Below are positions 8,892-16,734 of a DNA stretch of 64,000 nucleotides, in pieces; positions within the stretch are counted from its first letter, which is position 1; each line of letters begins with the position of its first letter. The translations under genes and the position numbers were made by a program. Below the pieces are notes generated by a model. It made no database searches. It was not told the origin of the DNA and saw only the letters and a list, made by a program, of their open reading frames with translations. The stretch is from Synechocystis sp. PCC 7509 (GTDB lineage Bacteria; Cyanobacteriota; Cyanobacteriia; Cyanobacteriales; Chroococcidiopsidaceae): positions 930,001 through 994,000 of the forward strand of contig NZ_ALVU02000001.1 of assembly GCF_000332075.2 (NCBI RefSeq), written 5' to 3'.

Positions 8892-8904
8892 GTAGGGGCG
8901 CAAT
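8892..8904. repeat. Decayed half copy of palindrome family A
   Basis: GTAGGGGCGCAAT is identical to the left arm of the 28-mer at 879-906, but the right arm is replaced by AT-rich sequence ending in TTTTTGCGCC. It lies between the convergent Rieske and hiuH genes. Confidence 0.5.
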
Positions 8905-8944
8905 TAATAAAACGTTATATTTTCTATTTTTGCGCCAAAATATA

Positions 8945-9298
8945 TCAACTTCCTCGGTAAGTGCTGTATGACCAAGGTGAAACTAATAGCGGTACGTGAT
9001 AGTGAGTAGTAGTGTCTGCAATACCAAATTGAATAGGTACGCGATTAAGAAAGGGCGGGTTAGGTAGTGTTTCAAAATAAGATCCAAAGTAATCGCCAAC
9101 TATAAAGACTAATTCGTATATTCCAACTGTTAAATCTTCAGTTAGCAATGGGGTATCTGTGCGCCCGTCAGAATTGGTTACAGTAGTTTTTAGTAGGGTT
9201 TTTTGCCCCGATTCACTTATTTGCCACAATTCTAGGGTAATTCCTTTGGCTGGACATCCGCGCGCAGTATCTAAAACGTGCGTAGTAAGTTTTCCCAT
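8945..9298 (-). CDS. hiuH: 5-hydroxyisourate hydrolase (transthyretin-like)
   Basis: This 117-aa protein hydrolyses 5-hydroxyisourate, the unstable product of urate oxidation, to OHCU. It has the transthyretin-like hallmarks: [12 protein letters not shown] near the start, which includes the catalytic His7, an internal Arg-rich beta strand, and the exact C-terminal tetrapeptide YRGS that distinguishes the enzyme from true transthyretin. It is cytoplasmic, since no signal peptide is seen. It starts 3 bp after the hpxO stop, so the two form one operon, which matches their consecutive reactions. Confidence 0.95.
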   Translation of the reverse strand: MGKLTTHVLDTARGCPAKGITLELWQISESGQKTLLKTTVTNSDGRTDTPLLTEDLTVGIYELVFIVGDYFGSYFETLPNPPFLNRVPIQFGIADTTTHYHVPLLVSPWSYSTYRGS

Positions 9299-9301
9299 TG
9301 T

Positions 9302-10465
9302 TTAGTTTAATGGCCCAGCTAGGATTGTTTTAGAAATTGCATCCATAATATCTGTTCCATCTTCGTACTTTAGGGCTTCGTACCACTGTTTAGTAACTTC
9401 TGGCGCTTTACCGTGAGTCATATCCGATCGCTTTCTAGCTCTAGTAATGATGTCTGCAACGCGATCTTTTCTGGCGGTTTCGTAGCGTTTTAAAGCGTCA
9501 GCAACACTGATATTGGTTGTTTGCAAGTAATTTGTCAACACTAAAACATCTTCCATCGCTTGACAGCCACCTTGTCCTAAGTCTGGTGCTGTACCGTGTG
9601 CAGAGTCACCTAATAATGCTATGCGATCGCGCACCAATGTTTGCAATGGCTCAATGTCGTGTATTTCCACACGATTAGTCTTCATGGGATCGAGGCACTT
9701 AATTAATTTTTGCACGGGTTCTGCCCAACCTTTAAAAAAGCTACTCAATTCTTCTCTATAAGTTTCTGGCGAGCTTACACTACCTTTAGGCATGGGGACA
9801 TCAAAAAAGAAATAATAGCGATCGCCTCCCACAGGCATCATAGAGGCTCGTTTGTGTTCGCCGACATACACTGCCCAAGTATTACCCGGCGCTAAATCTT
9901 CACTAGCAGTCACTAATCCATTCCAATTTACATAGCCCACATAACGCCGCTCAATAATTTTATCTAAAACGTAACTGCGAATTAAAGAGTGAGTTCCATC
10001 TGCACCGATCAACACATCTCCGGTAGCTTTACGTCCATCCTCAAAAGTAGCTGTAACGCTGTCAGAATCTTGTTCAACAGCAACACATTTAGCATTAAGT
10101 TGAACGTTATTTGCACCCAGGGTATTGAGTAACATTTCCTGTAAATCCGTCCGCGCTACTGGGTACGGTTTTTGCCCTACGCGATCGATTAACGGCTGCA
10201 AACTAAAATCTGTGAGCTTTTCCCCGGTATGGCTGTAGTATGCAGTGCGTTCCATTTTGCCGCCAATACTGGCAATTTCTTGGCTTAAACCCAAGCTATT
10301 TAAGACTTTAACCCCATTTGACCATAACGAAATTGCCGCCCCTGCTGGACGTATTTTGTTGACTTTTTCGTAGATTTCTACTTCGTATCCAGCTTGACGC
10401 AGGGCGATCGCTGCCGTCAATCCTCCCATTCCTGCCCCGATGATTACAACTTTTAAATTTTTCAT
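9302..10465 (-). CDS. hpxO: FAD-dependent urate hydroxylase HpxO
   Basis: This 387-aa class A flavoprotein monooxygenase oxidises urate to 5-hydroxyisourate with NAD(P)H. The dinucleotide-binding motif GAGMGGLTAA begins at residue 10, the FAD ribityl-binding motif GDSAHGTAPDLGQGGCQAMED lies near residue 285, and ADGTHSLIR is the usual central DG motif. The length equals HpxO of Klebsiella. Its placement directly in front of hiuH makes urate the likely substrate rather than salicylate or zeaxanthin, which related enzymes use. A perfect NtcA box lies 84 bp upstream. AAGGAA precedes the ATG. Confidence 0.92.
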   Translation of the reverse strand: MKNLKVVIIGAGMGGLTAAIALRQAGYEVEIYEKVNKIRPAGAAISLWSNGVKVLNSLGLSQEIASIGGKMERTAYYSHTGEKLTDFSLQPLIDRVGQKPYPVARTDLQEMLLNTLGANNVQLNAKCVAVEQDSDSVTATFEDGRKATGDVLIGADGTHSLIRSYVLDKIIERRYVGYVNWNGLVTASEDLAPGNTWAVYVGEHKRASMMPVGGDRYYFFFDVPMPKGSVSSPETYREELSSFFKGWAEPVQKLIKCLDPMKTNRVEIHDIEPLQTLVRDRIALLGDSAHGTAPDLGQGGCQAMEDVLVLTNYLQTTNISVADALKRYETARKDRVADIITRARKRSDMTHGKAPEVTKQWYEALKYEDGTDIMDAISKTILAGPLN

Positions 10466-10548
10466 CTTATAAAAATTCCTTAATTGGTTTAAATCAACTC
10501 AAAATTATGCCGTTTTGCTGAGAAAATTTACTCAAAGACCTGCTAGAA

Positions 10549-10564
10549 TGTACTCAAATATACA
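10549..10564. promoter_or_regulatory. Perfect NtcA box between hpxO and the glutamine-riboswitch gene
   Basis: TGTA-CTCAAATA-TACA matches the NtcA consensus exactly. Towards hpxO a -10-like TAAATT (plus-strand 10525-10530) lies 19 bases from it, a little shorter than the usual 20-24. Towards the riboswitch, a -10-like TAGAAT (10544-10549) abuts the box, so NtcA bound here could block that promoter. Activation on one strand and repression on the other is inferred from this geometry. Confidence 0.65.
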
Positions 10565-10572
10565 GAAAGTTT

Positions 10573-10645
10573 CGTTCATCTTCTATTTAAAAAACCTCTT
10601 GAATTAGGGAGAGAAGACGGAAGTAAGGTTAATCCTGAAGGAACG
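10573..10645 (+). ncRNA. Glutamine riboswitch (glnA-type RNA)
   Basis: The leader of the 78-aa gene fits the glnA-type glutamine riboswitch. P1 pairs CGTTC (10573-10577) with GAACG (10641-10645). P2 pairs TCTTC (10579-10583) with GAAGA (10613-10617). Then come the E-loop strand GGAAGTA, a small hairpin AGG-TTAAT-CCT (10626-10636), and the second strand GAAGGAACGC. These conserved blocks are recognised from the family. In cyanobacteria this riboswitch raises expression when glutamine binds, for example on the glutamine-synthetase-inactivating factor IF17. The Shine-Dalgarno and start lie about 40 bases after P1. Confidence 0.82.
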
Positions 10646-10687
10646 CGCCTCAATTCATAACTATTTGATGAAAGGAAGGAGGACGTT

Positions 10688-10924
10688 ATGAACGTTCAAT
10701 GGCAACGATACAAAGAGCTAGAGCTAGTTCCCGATAACATCTCTGCGCCAAAGCGCCGTTTTGAGTTATTTCCCTTAGCTGCGGCTTGGCGAAGTCTTGT
10801 AAATGCTTTAATGTGGGAACACTTTTACGAGCATCGCACTGATTATCTAGAACGGTGCTGGGAGCTAAACGAGCAAGAAAATCGCTCTTTGGCATTGCAA
10901 AAGCTTTTGAGGTTGATGAATTAG
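10688..10924 (+). CDS. 78-aa unknown protein controlled by a glutamine riboswitch
   Basis: I do not recognise this protein. It is a small, probably helical, cytoplasmic protein with many aromatic residues (five Trp) and charged residues, including WRSLVNALMWEHFYEH in the middle and a C-terminal helix ending LALQKLLRLMN. It does not resemble IF7 or IF17. The start is set by an excellent ribosome site, GGAAGGAGG, 5 bp before the ATG. The riboswitch leader and adjoining NtcA box imply high expression when glutamine is abundant. A hairpin terminator follows at 11011. By analogy with gifA/gifB it may inhibit or tune a nitrogen enzyme, possibly one of the neighbouring purine enzymes; this is inference. 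Confidence 0.8.
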   Translation: MNVQWQRYKELELVPDNISAPKRRFELFPLAAAWRSLVNALMWEHFYEHRTDYLERCWELNEQENRSLALQKLLRLMN

Positions 10925-10962
10925 ACACAACTTGGGCATCGCGGTAGTAAATAACTATTTGT

Positions 10963-10979
10963 TTTTGTATACTGTATTC
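10963..10979. promoter_or_regulatory. Inverted copy of the 17-bp putative operator
   Basis: TTTTGTATACTGTATTC is the reverse complement, with one mismatch, of 7750-7766. It is followed by further GTAT repeats. It lies after the 78-aa gene and before the terminator. Confidence 0.4.
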
Positions 10980-11010
10980 AGTATCTAGTATCTACCCTCA
11001 ATTTTTCAAG

Positions 11011-11041
11011 AGTATTAAAAGAATTTCTTTTAATACTTTTT
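11011..11041 (+). terminator. Intrinsic terminator of the 78-aa gene
   Basis: An 11-bp stem (11011-11021 with 11027-11037) has a 5-base loop and is followed by a T-run. It lies 86 bp after the stop at 10924. The remaining sequence to 11468 is AT-rich, with no gene I can support. Confidence 0.75.
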
Positions 11042-11468
11042 GATTTTGTAATATCAATACATAGGCTATTTTAGTAAAAAAAATATTAAGTAGAAATTGA
11101 CAAACTTACGCCAGTCTACTTTTAAGCTCATTTTTGTTAGTTTGCTACCTGATAATAAATTAACTTAAGCTAATCAATGAAAATAGTATTGTAAAATACA
11201 AAACCATTATTTGTCATTGGTGTAACCGACAAAGTATTTATTAAATAAGAGTTGCTGCTAAAGATTTCCCAAAAAATATTTTGTGAATACAAATAGGTTG
11301 TAGTTGGAGTTTTTTCGCTTAAAATGCGATCGCTAATTTTTTTACTAAACACTAAGCTTTTTTGTGTACTTAGATACAAACGCAGTTCCTGAGATAAGCT
11401 TATTCTGTATGCAGAATACAATGCCGTAGAAGTAGGGCAGAATAAAGACTTTAATAGAGGAAATTTAT

Positions 11469-11612
11469 ATGGCTCATGCTGGCACTCATGGAGTAAGTGA
11501 GAATGATAGCGATCGCCCAAAGCTGCTTTATGGACTAAACGATAAACCACCCCTTAAAGATTCAATCTTTGCGGAAGTTATGAAAGATACGGCTAGGGCG
11601 GAAATAAAATAA
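11469..11612 (+). pseudogene. 5' stump of a nucleobase (uracil-xanthine, NCS2) permease
   Basis: This 47-codon frame has a good start (AGAGG about 8 bp before the ATG). Residues 18-35, KLLYGLNDKPPLKDSIFA, are the N-terminal signature of cyanobacterial NCS2 purine/pyrimidine permeases, which would normally continue into about 12 membrane helices. Here the frame runs for 12 more unrelated residues and stops, so nearly all of the permease has been deleted. A near-palindrome TGTA-N7-TACA lies upstream at 11406-11420. Its place beside the urate genes suggests a former purine importer. The match is by recognition only. Confidence 0.55.
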
Positions 11613-11678
11613 ATCGCTTTGTCTACCTTAGAGCGCGATCGCACTGATTGAAATAATTTTTGGGTGTGGGGAGTATTC

Positions 11679-13388
11679 ATGAATAATCGACAATTTAAAC
11701 TGGTTGCTGCAACCAGAGTTTTAACGTGCCTATTGATGGGAGTTTTGGGGATGTCTGCGCGATCGCCTGTAGTCGCCCAAGAACTTCAACCAATGTCTGA
11801 AGCAGAAATATCACAAGTTACCTCTGTATCTCAATTATCCGATGTACAGCCTACAGATTGGGCATTTCAGGCATTGCAATCATTGGTAGAAAGGTATGGT
11901 TGCATTGCTGGGTATCCCGATGGTACTTATAGAGGAAACCGTGCTTTAACTAGATACGAGTTTGCGGCGGGTTTAAATGCTTGTTTAGATAAAGTCAACG
12001 AATTAATCGCAACGGGTACTAGCAATTTAGCTAGTAAAAATGACTTAATTACTCTACAACGCTTACAAGAAGAATTTGCCGCCGAACTTGCCTCATTACG
12101 AGGGCGAGTCGATGCTTTAGAAGCCCAAACCGCCGAACTTGAAGCCAATCAATTTTCCACTACAACCAAGCTAACAGGAAATATTTTTGTTAATGTTACC
12201 GGGGCGTTTGCGGAGGGAGATATTTTAGCTGAAGGAGAGACGGTTTTTAGAACTCAACCGAGAACAAGCCCCAATGCTTTACGGCGAGTTACGGAAGATC
12301 CAAATATTACTCTCAGCAATTATGTTTTTCTCAACTTCACTACTTCCTTTACAGGCAAAGATAGCTTAGTCACGCAATTAGTAACTGGAAATGGCGACTC
12401 TCCAGCTAATAGATTTGCTTCGGCGGGTTTGTACAACACCCTTGGCGTACCTTATACCGATCAAACTGGGGTAACGGGAGGAACGGGGAGAGTTGTGTTG
12501 CGAGAATTATTTTATAATTTCCCCATCGGCGAATCTTTGCGGGTAGTAGTTGGCCCAAGAGTTAATTGGTATCGCTACTTTGACAACAACCGTTTTACCT
12601 TCTATTTAACTGGCGCTGGTAGTTTTAACTCCAGTGGTAGCACGTTATTAAACGCTGTAGATAGAGGTTCAGGGGCGGCGGTATTATGGCAAATAAGCGA
12701 TCGCCTAAAACTCAACGTAGCTTACTTAGGCGAAAATACAGAATTTCTTACCAGCAACTTATTTAACTCCTCTAGCAACCCTAGCCAAGGCTTGTTTAGC
12801 CCTACAAATACCTTGACGGCAGAATTGACAGTTTCACCGATCAAGAGCTTAAATTTGCGCTTTTTGTATAACCGATCTCATGTAAGAGCGATCGCCGGAC
12901 AAGTTGGCGGCGCAATTGGCGAACCTATTTATGGCTTTGCTGATGATGGTTTTGATGGCTCTATTGACAATGCCACAGGCGATACTTATGCTTTCAACTT
13001 TGATTGGTTAGTTACTTCTGGTTTCGGTTTATTTGGACGCTATGCTTACGGGAGTACAAATATAGAGCCTTTAAATGCAAGTAGACCAAATGGCGAAGTA
13101 AACGCGCAAACAATTCAAGTAGGGGCAGCATTTCCTGACTTAGGCAAAGAAGGAGCATTATTTACCCTTTCTTATCTCATTCCCTTTTCTGTCGTAGATG
13201 GGCGAAACTTTCTAGTATCCGGTGGCGGTGATGGCGGCGTGCAGTACGAATTTGAAGCTACTTATTTTTATCCGTTAAGCCAAAATATTGCTTTAGTTCC
13301 AGCTTTTTACTGGATTGGCAACCCCAATAATTTTAGCGGCAATCCAAATATTTATGTGGCTAATTTACGCGCTCAATTTAGCTTCTAG
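11679..13388 (+). CDS. Outer-membrane porin with SLH domain (OprB-type, iron-uptake-porin class)
   Basis: This 569-aa protein has a signal peptide (MNNRQFKLVAATRVL..., cleavage near VVAQ), then an SLH domain (WAFQALQSLVERYGCIAGYPDGTYRG, about residues 70-115), a coiled coil (LQEEFAAELASLRGRVDALEAQ, about 125-160), and an OprB-type beta barrel ending in Phe (LRAQFSF), as required for BAM insertion. These proteins are the main cyanobacterial outer-membrane channels and tether the membrane to peptidoglycan. The frame is open to 11664, but MNNRQF at 11679 fits the signal peptide and has GGGAG in front. Confidence 0.93.
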   Translation: MNNRQFKLVAATRVLTCLLMGVLGMSARSPVVAQELQPMSEAEISQVTSVSQLSDVQPTDWAFQALQSLVERYGCIAGYPDGTYRGNRALTRYEFAAGLNACLDKVNELIATGTSNLASKNDLITLQRLQEEFAAELASLRGRVDALEAQTAELEANQFSTTTKLTGNIFVNVTGAFAEGDILAEGETVFRTQPRTSPNALRRVTEDPNITLSNYVFLNFTTSFTGKDSLVTQLVTGNGDSPANRFASAGLYNTLGVPYTDQTGVTGGTGRVVLRELFYNFPIGESLRVVVGPRVNWYRYFDNNRFTFYLTGAGSFNSSGSTLLNAVDRGSGAAVLWQISDRLKLNVAYLGENTEFLTSNLFNSSSNPSQGLFSPTNTLTAELTVSPIKSLNLRFLYNRSHVRAIAGQVGGAIGEPIYGFADDGFDGSIDNATGDTYAFNFDWLVTSGFGLFGRYAYGSTNIEPLNASRPNGEVNAQTIQVGAAFPDLGKEGALFTLSYLIPFSVVDGRNFLVSGGGDGGVQYEFEATYFYPLSQNIALVPAFYWIGNPNNFSGNPNIYVANLRAQFSF

Positions 13389-13427
13389 TTAAAATAGTTG
13401 TGCTGGCGCTACTTAATATCTGCCCCC

Positions 13428-14894
13428 GTGAAAAATATCACTTGTTCGCTATTATTAGCAATGAATGTGTGGCTACCATTGCCAGGTGCGATCGCAACAG
13501 AAACTAACTCTGTTACACCCCAAGATCAAACAAACCAAAAGCTACAAAAACGACTAGCAGAACTCCAACGCGATCGCCAATTAATTGCAGCAGATAGCCT
13601 ATACCTAGGCGGACAATTTGCCGCCGCCGAAAAAATTTATCGCCAAGTCAAAACACCCCTCGCTCAAAGCATTGAGCCAAAAACCCCCGAACCCGTATTA
13701 GATCCGGCTTACTTATCCCCCGCCGGAAAAGTATACTGGCGCGAAACTCGAGCAGGGGTTGCCCAAAATCTGCAAACAAGGACGCTTGTACCATTAAGAC
13801 TATTAGTTGAACAGTATCCTGAATTTATCCCCGGACATCTGCGTTTAGCCGAAATTCTTACTAAGTACGACAAATCTGAGGATGCTTTAGCAGTTTTAGA
13901 AAAAGCCAGCGCCCTCTATCCCACCCAACCGGAAATTGTCAAAGCTAAAATTGCCGCCTTAGCCGCCGAAAAAAAATGGATGGAAGCCTCGCTAACCGCG
14001 CGTCAATTTGCTTTGCTTAACTATAACCAACCCCAGCAAACAGAATTTACATTAATAGCGGAAGAAAATTTAAAACGCTACAAATCGCATTTAAGAGGGC
14101 AATTACGGGGAAATGCGATCGCAAATGTGATTACAGGCGCATTAGGTTACGCGCTTACCGGAAGTATTTTCGGGCCAATTTCCGCCGTCCAAACTACCGC
14201 GATGCTATTGCAAGGCGAGTCATCAGTGGGTAAATCTGTCTCCAAACAAGCCCGTAAGCAGTTAGAGATGGTAGAAGATCCAGACGTTGTAAATTATGTC
14301 AATGAAATTGGACAAAAGCTGGCGGTAGTAGCTGGGCGCAATGATTTTGAATACGAATTTTTTGTGATTATGGACGACGACTTAAATGCCTTTGCTTTAC
14401 CTGGGGGTAAAGTATTTGTCAATGCTGGATCTGTCGCTAAAACTAATTCTGAAGCCGAACTTGCAGGATTACTCGCCCATGAATTGTCTCATGCAGTTTT
14501 GTCTCACGGCTTTCAATTAGTCGCCGAAGGCAACTTAGTTGCCAATGTGACCCAGTACGTCCCTTTAGGTAACACTGTTGCTAATCTATTTGTCCTCAAC
14601 TACAGTCGGGACATGGAAAAGCAAGCAGACACTTTAGGAACGCGGCTGTTGTCTTCTACAGGCTACGCGGCGGATGGATTGCGCAACTTGATGATTATTT
14701 TAGAAGCACAAGAAAAAAATAATCCGCCTAGTTGGTTATCTTCCCACCCAGCCACAGAAAACCGCGTAGACTACTTAGAAAAGCTAATCGTGCGTAACCA
14801 GTACAATCGCTATGCTTATGAAGGAGTAGGGCAACACGCCGAAATTAAAGCAAAAGTAAAAAAACTTTTGGTCGAACAGAAACACGTTGACTAA
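13428..14894 (+). CDS. Secreted M48-family zinc metallopeptidase with N-terminal TPR-like region
   Basis: This protein is 488 aa from the chosen GTG. The leader VKNITCSLLLAMNVWLPLPGAIA is a signal peptide; the longer TTG-started frame from 13398 would add unlikely residues before it. Residues about 40-215 form TPR-like helices. The peptidase domain has HELSH (351-355) with the third zinc ligand E397 in SRDMEKQAD. A glycine-rich segment (NVITGALGYALTGSIFG) may be a membrane or amphipathic hairpin. It resembles BepA-like periplasmic proteases that check outer-membrane proteins, which fits its position 39 bp after the porin. Confidence 0.88.
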   Translation: MKNITCSLLLAMNVWLPLPGAIATETNSVTPQDQTNQKLQKRLAELQRDRQLIAADSLYLGGQFAAAEKIYRQVKTPLAQSIEPKTPEPVLDPAYLSPAGKVYWRETRAGVAQNLQTRTLVPLRLLVEQYPEFIPGHLRLAEILTKYDKSEDALAVLEKASALYPTQPEIVKAKIAALAAEKKWMEASLTARQFALLNYNQPQQTEFTLIAEENLKRYKSHLRGQLRGNAIANVITGALGYALTGSIFGPISAVQTTAMLLQGESSVGKSVSKQARKQLEMVEDPDVVNYVNEIGQKLAVVAGRNDFEYEFFVIMDDDLNAFALPGGKVFVNAGSVAKTNSEAELAGLLAHELSHAVLSHGFQLVAEGNLVANVTQYVPLGNTVANLFVLNYSRDMEKQADTLGTRLLSSTGYAADGLRNLMIILEAQEKNNPPSWLSSHPATENRVDYLEKLIVRNQYNRYAYEGVGQHAEIKAKVKKLLVEQKHVD

Positions 14895-14967
14895 AAAAAA
14901 CGTCAAGAATGAAGAATGGTTGCAAAGCTGAAAAAAAGAGTCGTTTAACGAAATTAACAGGGGTTTT

Positions 14968-15732
14968 ATGTCACCAAACAAGTTTAAGTTCCCAATAAAA
15001 AGTTTGAGTTTAGTTCTCGGTGCGGCTTTTATGCTAGGTCAAAACAGTCTAATAGCCACGGCTCAAACTCCCTCAGATGTGGTGGTCGATACCGACTCCA
15101 ATAGTGGCTCTAATAACGGCTCAAATCCTATTTACGATCGCAATACTCGTTTTGGATGCCAGACTAATAACGGTCAATACACCGTGATGTACTTCCCTGA
15201 AAGTCAACCAAATCAAGCTTTTGCTTGGGCAACTCCATCACAATTGGGTGGTGGTTGGAATCCGCAAAAACGCTGCGCCGAAATCGCTAGACGACTAGAG
15301 CAGTACCGACCAGACGGTTTAATTGAACTAACTACCGATGTGGAAAATGGCTACAACACCGTTTGTGTGACCACTGAAAAAGTTCCTGGCTGTCGGATTG
15401 TCCTTACTGTACCTCCCGGACAAGATCCTTTGACTACCCGCGATCGCGTTTTTGAAAATTTGACCGTAGCCGATAGCGGACAACAAACTCAAGGAGTTTA
15501 TACCTACAGCGCCGGACGAGGTAATAGTCAAGTAGACAAACTAATTAACAGAGGGAGAGCAATTTTAGGTGGCGCAAATAATCGCCAGTCAAGTAGCGCT
15601 ATCAATCTGCGACCGTTTTTAGATCGCGCCGATGGTGGAACTGGTGCAATGCTCAACAACGGCGTACCCACAAAAAAACAGCGTCAGCAGAACCAGCGCC
15701 AACGCCAGCTAAATCCAGGTAGTTTCCGCTAA
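14968..15732 (+). CDS. COP23-domain secreted protein
   Basis: This 254-aa protein has a signal peptide (cleavage near ATAQ, residue 33), a Ser/Asn-rich linker, then a COP23 domain (about residues 60-165): FGCQTNNGQYTV, WNPQKRCAEIARRLEQ, and NGYNTVCV with paired cysteines. The family is named after the circadian oscillating protein COP23 of Cyanothece; its biochemical role is unknown. The C-terminal 60 residues are Gln/Arg-rich and low complexity. No link to the kai genes 3 kb away is seen beyond the family name. Confidence 0.85.
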   Translation: MSPNKFKFPIKSLSLVLGAAFMLGQNSLIATAQTPSDVVVDTDSNSGSNNGSNPIYDRNTRFGCQTNNGQYTVMYFPESQPNQAFAWATPSQLGGGWNPQKRCAEIARRLEQYRPDGLIELTTDVENGYNTVCVTTEKVPGCRIVLTVPPGQDPLTTRDRVFENLTVADSGQQTQGVYTYSAGRGNSQVDKLINRGRAILGGANNRQSSSAINLRPFLDRADGGTGAMLNNGVPTKKQRQQNQRQRQLNPGSFR

Positions 15733-15747
15733 TACATTATTTAAGTT

Positions 15748-15791
15748 GCCAGAGTAAGTTAAATTTGGGTGGAAAACAAACTTACTCTGGC
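15748..15791. terminator. 13-bp inverted repeat after the COP23 gene
   Basis: GCCAGAGTAAGTT (15748-15760) pairs with 15779-15791 across an 18-base loop. It lies between the COP23 gene and the DUF427 gene. No strong T-run follows, so it may be an attenuator or mRNA-stabilising hairpin. Confidence 0.5.
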
Positions 15792-15801
15792 TCAATAAAA
15801 A

Positions 15802-16299
15802 ATGTTTAATCAACAGCGCATTGAACTACAGCCCGGTCAAGAATCCGTCTGGGATTACCCGCGTCCGCCTCGCTTAGAAGATACAAATAAGCATATTCAA
15901 ATTATATTCAATCAAGTTGCGATCGCCGATACCCATCAGGCAAAGCGGGTATTAGAAACAAGTCATCCACCTGTTTATTACATTCCACAGTGCGACTTAT
16001 TAACGGAGCATCTAGTATTAATGCCTCATTCTAGTTGGTGCGAGTGGAAAGGTAGAGCCGCCTACTACACGGTATTAGTAGGTGAAAAGCAAGAACAAAA
16101 TGCTGCTTGGTTTTATCCCGCTCCCACAACGGAATTTGCCGCCATCAAAGATTATGTAGCTTTCTATCCGCACTTAATGGATGCTTGTTATGTAGATGGT
16201 GAAAAAGTGCAGCCTCAACCAGGAGATTTTTATGGTGGCTGGATTACAAGCGATATTGTTGGGCCATTTAAGGGTGCAGCCGGAACTTGGGGCTGGTAG
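15802..16299 (+). CDS. DUF427 family protein
   Basis: This 165-aa cytoplasmic protein is made of the beta-tent DUF427 domain. Typical pieces are WDYPRPPRLEDTNKHI at the start, VLETSHPPVYYIPQCDL, SWCEWKGRAAYYTV, and the C-terminal DGEKVQPQPGDFYGGWIT. The function of the family is not established. It is common in cyanobacteria and usually stands alone. It follows a hairpin and precedes insertion-sequence debris. Confidence 0.85.
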   Translation: MFNQQRIELQPGQESVWDYPRPPRLEDTNKHIQIIFNQVAIADTHQAKRVLETSHPPVYYIPQCDLLTEHLVLMPHSSWCEWKGRAAYYTVLVGEKQEQNAAWFYPAPTTEFAAIKDYVAFYPHLMDACYVDGEKVQPQPGDFYGGWITSDIVGPFKGAAGTWGW

Positions 16300-16331
16300 A
16301 TGGGTTTAAAACCGTTCGCCAATCGGTAGTC

Positions 16332-16671
16332 CTAAAGATGTAAGGATGAGTTGTAGTGGTGAACAAAATACCAAATTGCACCAATATGATTATCTAACTT
16401 TTTGGAAAATGATCATGTCTTCCTCACTAATCGTGACTCGCGTTGACGCAAGGTACAGTTAAACCGCTCAATATAGCTAGTTTTGCCACTATCCTTGCTA
16501 ACGCTTTGATGTCATTTGCCTCCGGAAAATATAGTCGTAAGCTGACCAGAAATCCGTGGAGGATACAGCACACTGTCGATATACTGCGGGCAAAGCATCC
16601 CACAATCCTTGCGCCCCCACGGCTACGAGTTCCAACAGACACCCAACAATTTCTCGTGTTTCAATAGGCAT
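16332..16671 (-). pseudogene. Decayed IS1-family transposase (C-terminal half)
   Basis: Three reading frames together rebuild the C-terminal half of an IS1-type transposase. Frame 1 gives TREIVGCLLELVAVGAQGLWDALP and STDFWSAY; another gives FPEAND; the third gives KDSGKTSYIERFNCTLRQR, then RLVRKT-stop-SFSKKLDNHIGAIWYF. At least two frameshifts and one internal TGA inactivate it. The catalytic Asp (STDFW) and Glu (IERFN) are still visible. The N-terminal half is absent. It is older than the neighbouring IS630 copy, judging by its damage. Confidence 0.85.
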
Positions 16672-16734
16672 CTCCGAAATATATGTATTTTATAATAGAA
16701 GGATATTAAATGAGCTTTTAACGCCAGGAAACTA

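Noticed and set aside
11406-11420. TGTA-N7-TACA as an NtcA site before the permease stump
   Set aside because: The spacer is 7 rather than 8, and no properly spaced -10 box is seen; kept only as a weak relative of the local operator.
11170-11550. 126-codon minus-strand frame
   Set aside because: It runs antisense across the intergenic region and the permease stump, lacks a ribosome site and shows no recognisable family.
16427-16667. Two short frames (71 and 74 codons) before the IS630 element
   Set aside because: They are out-of-frame readings through the decayed IS1 transposase.
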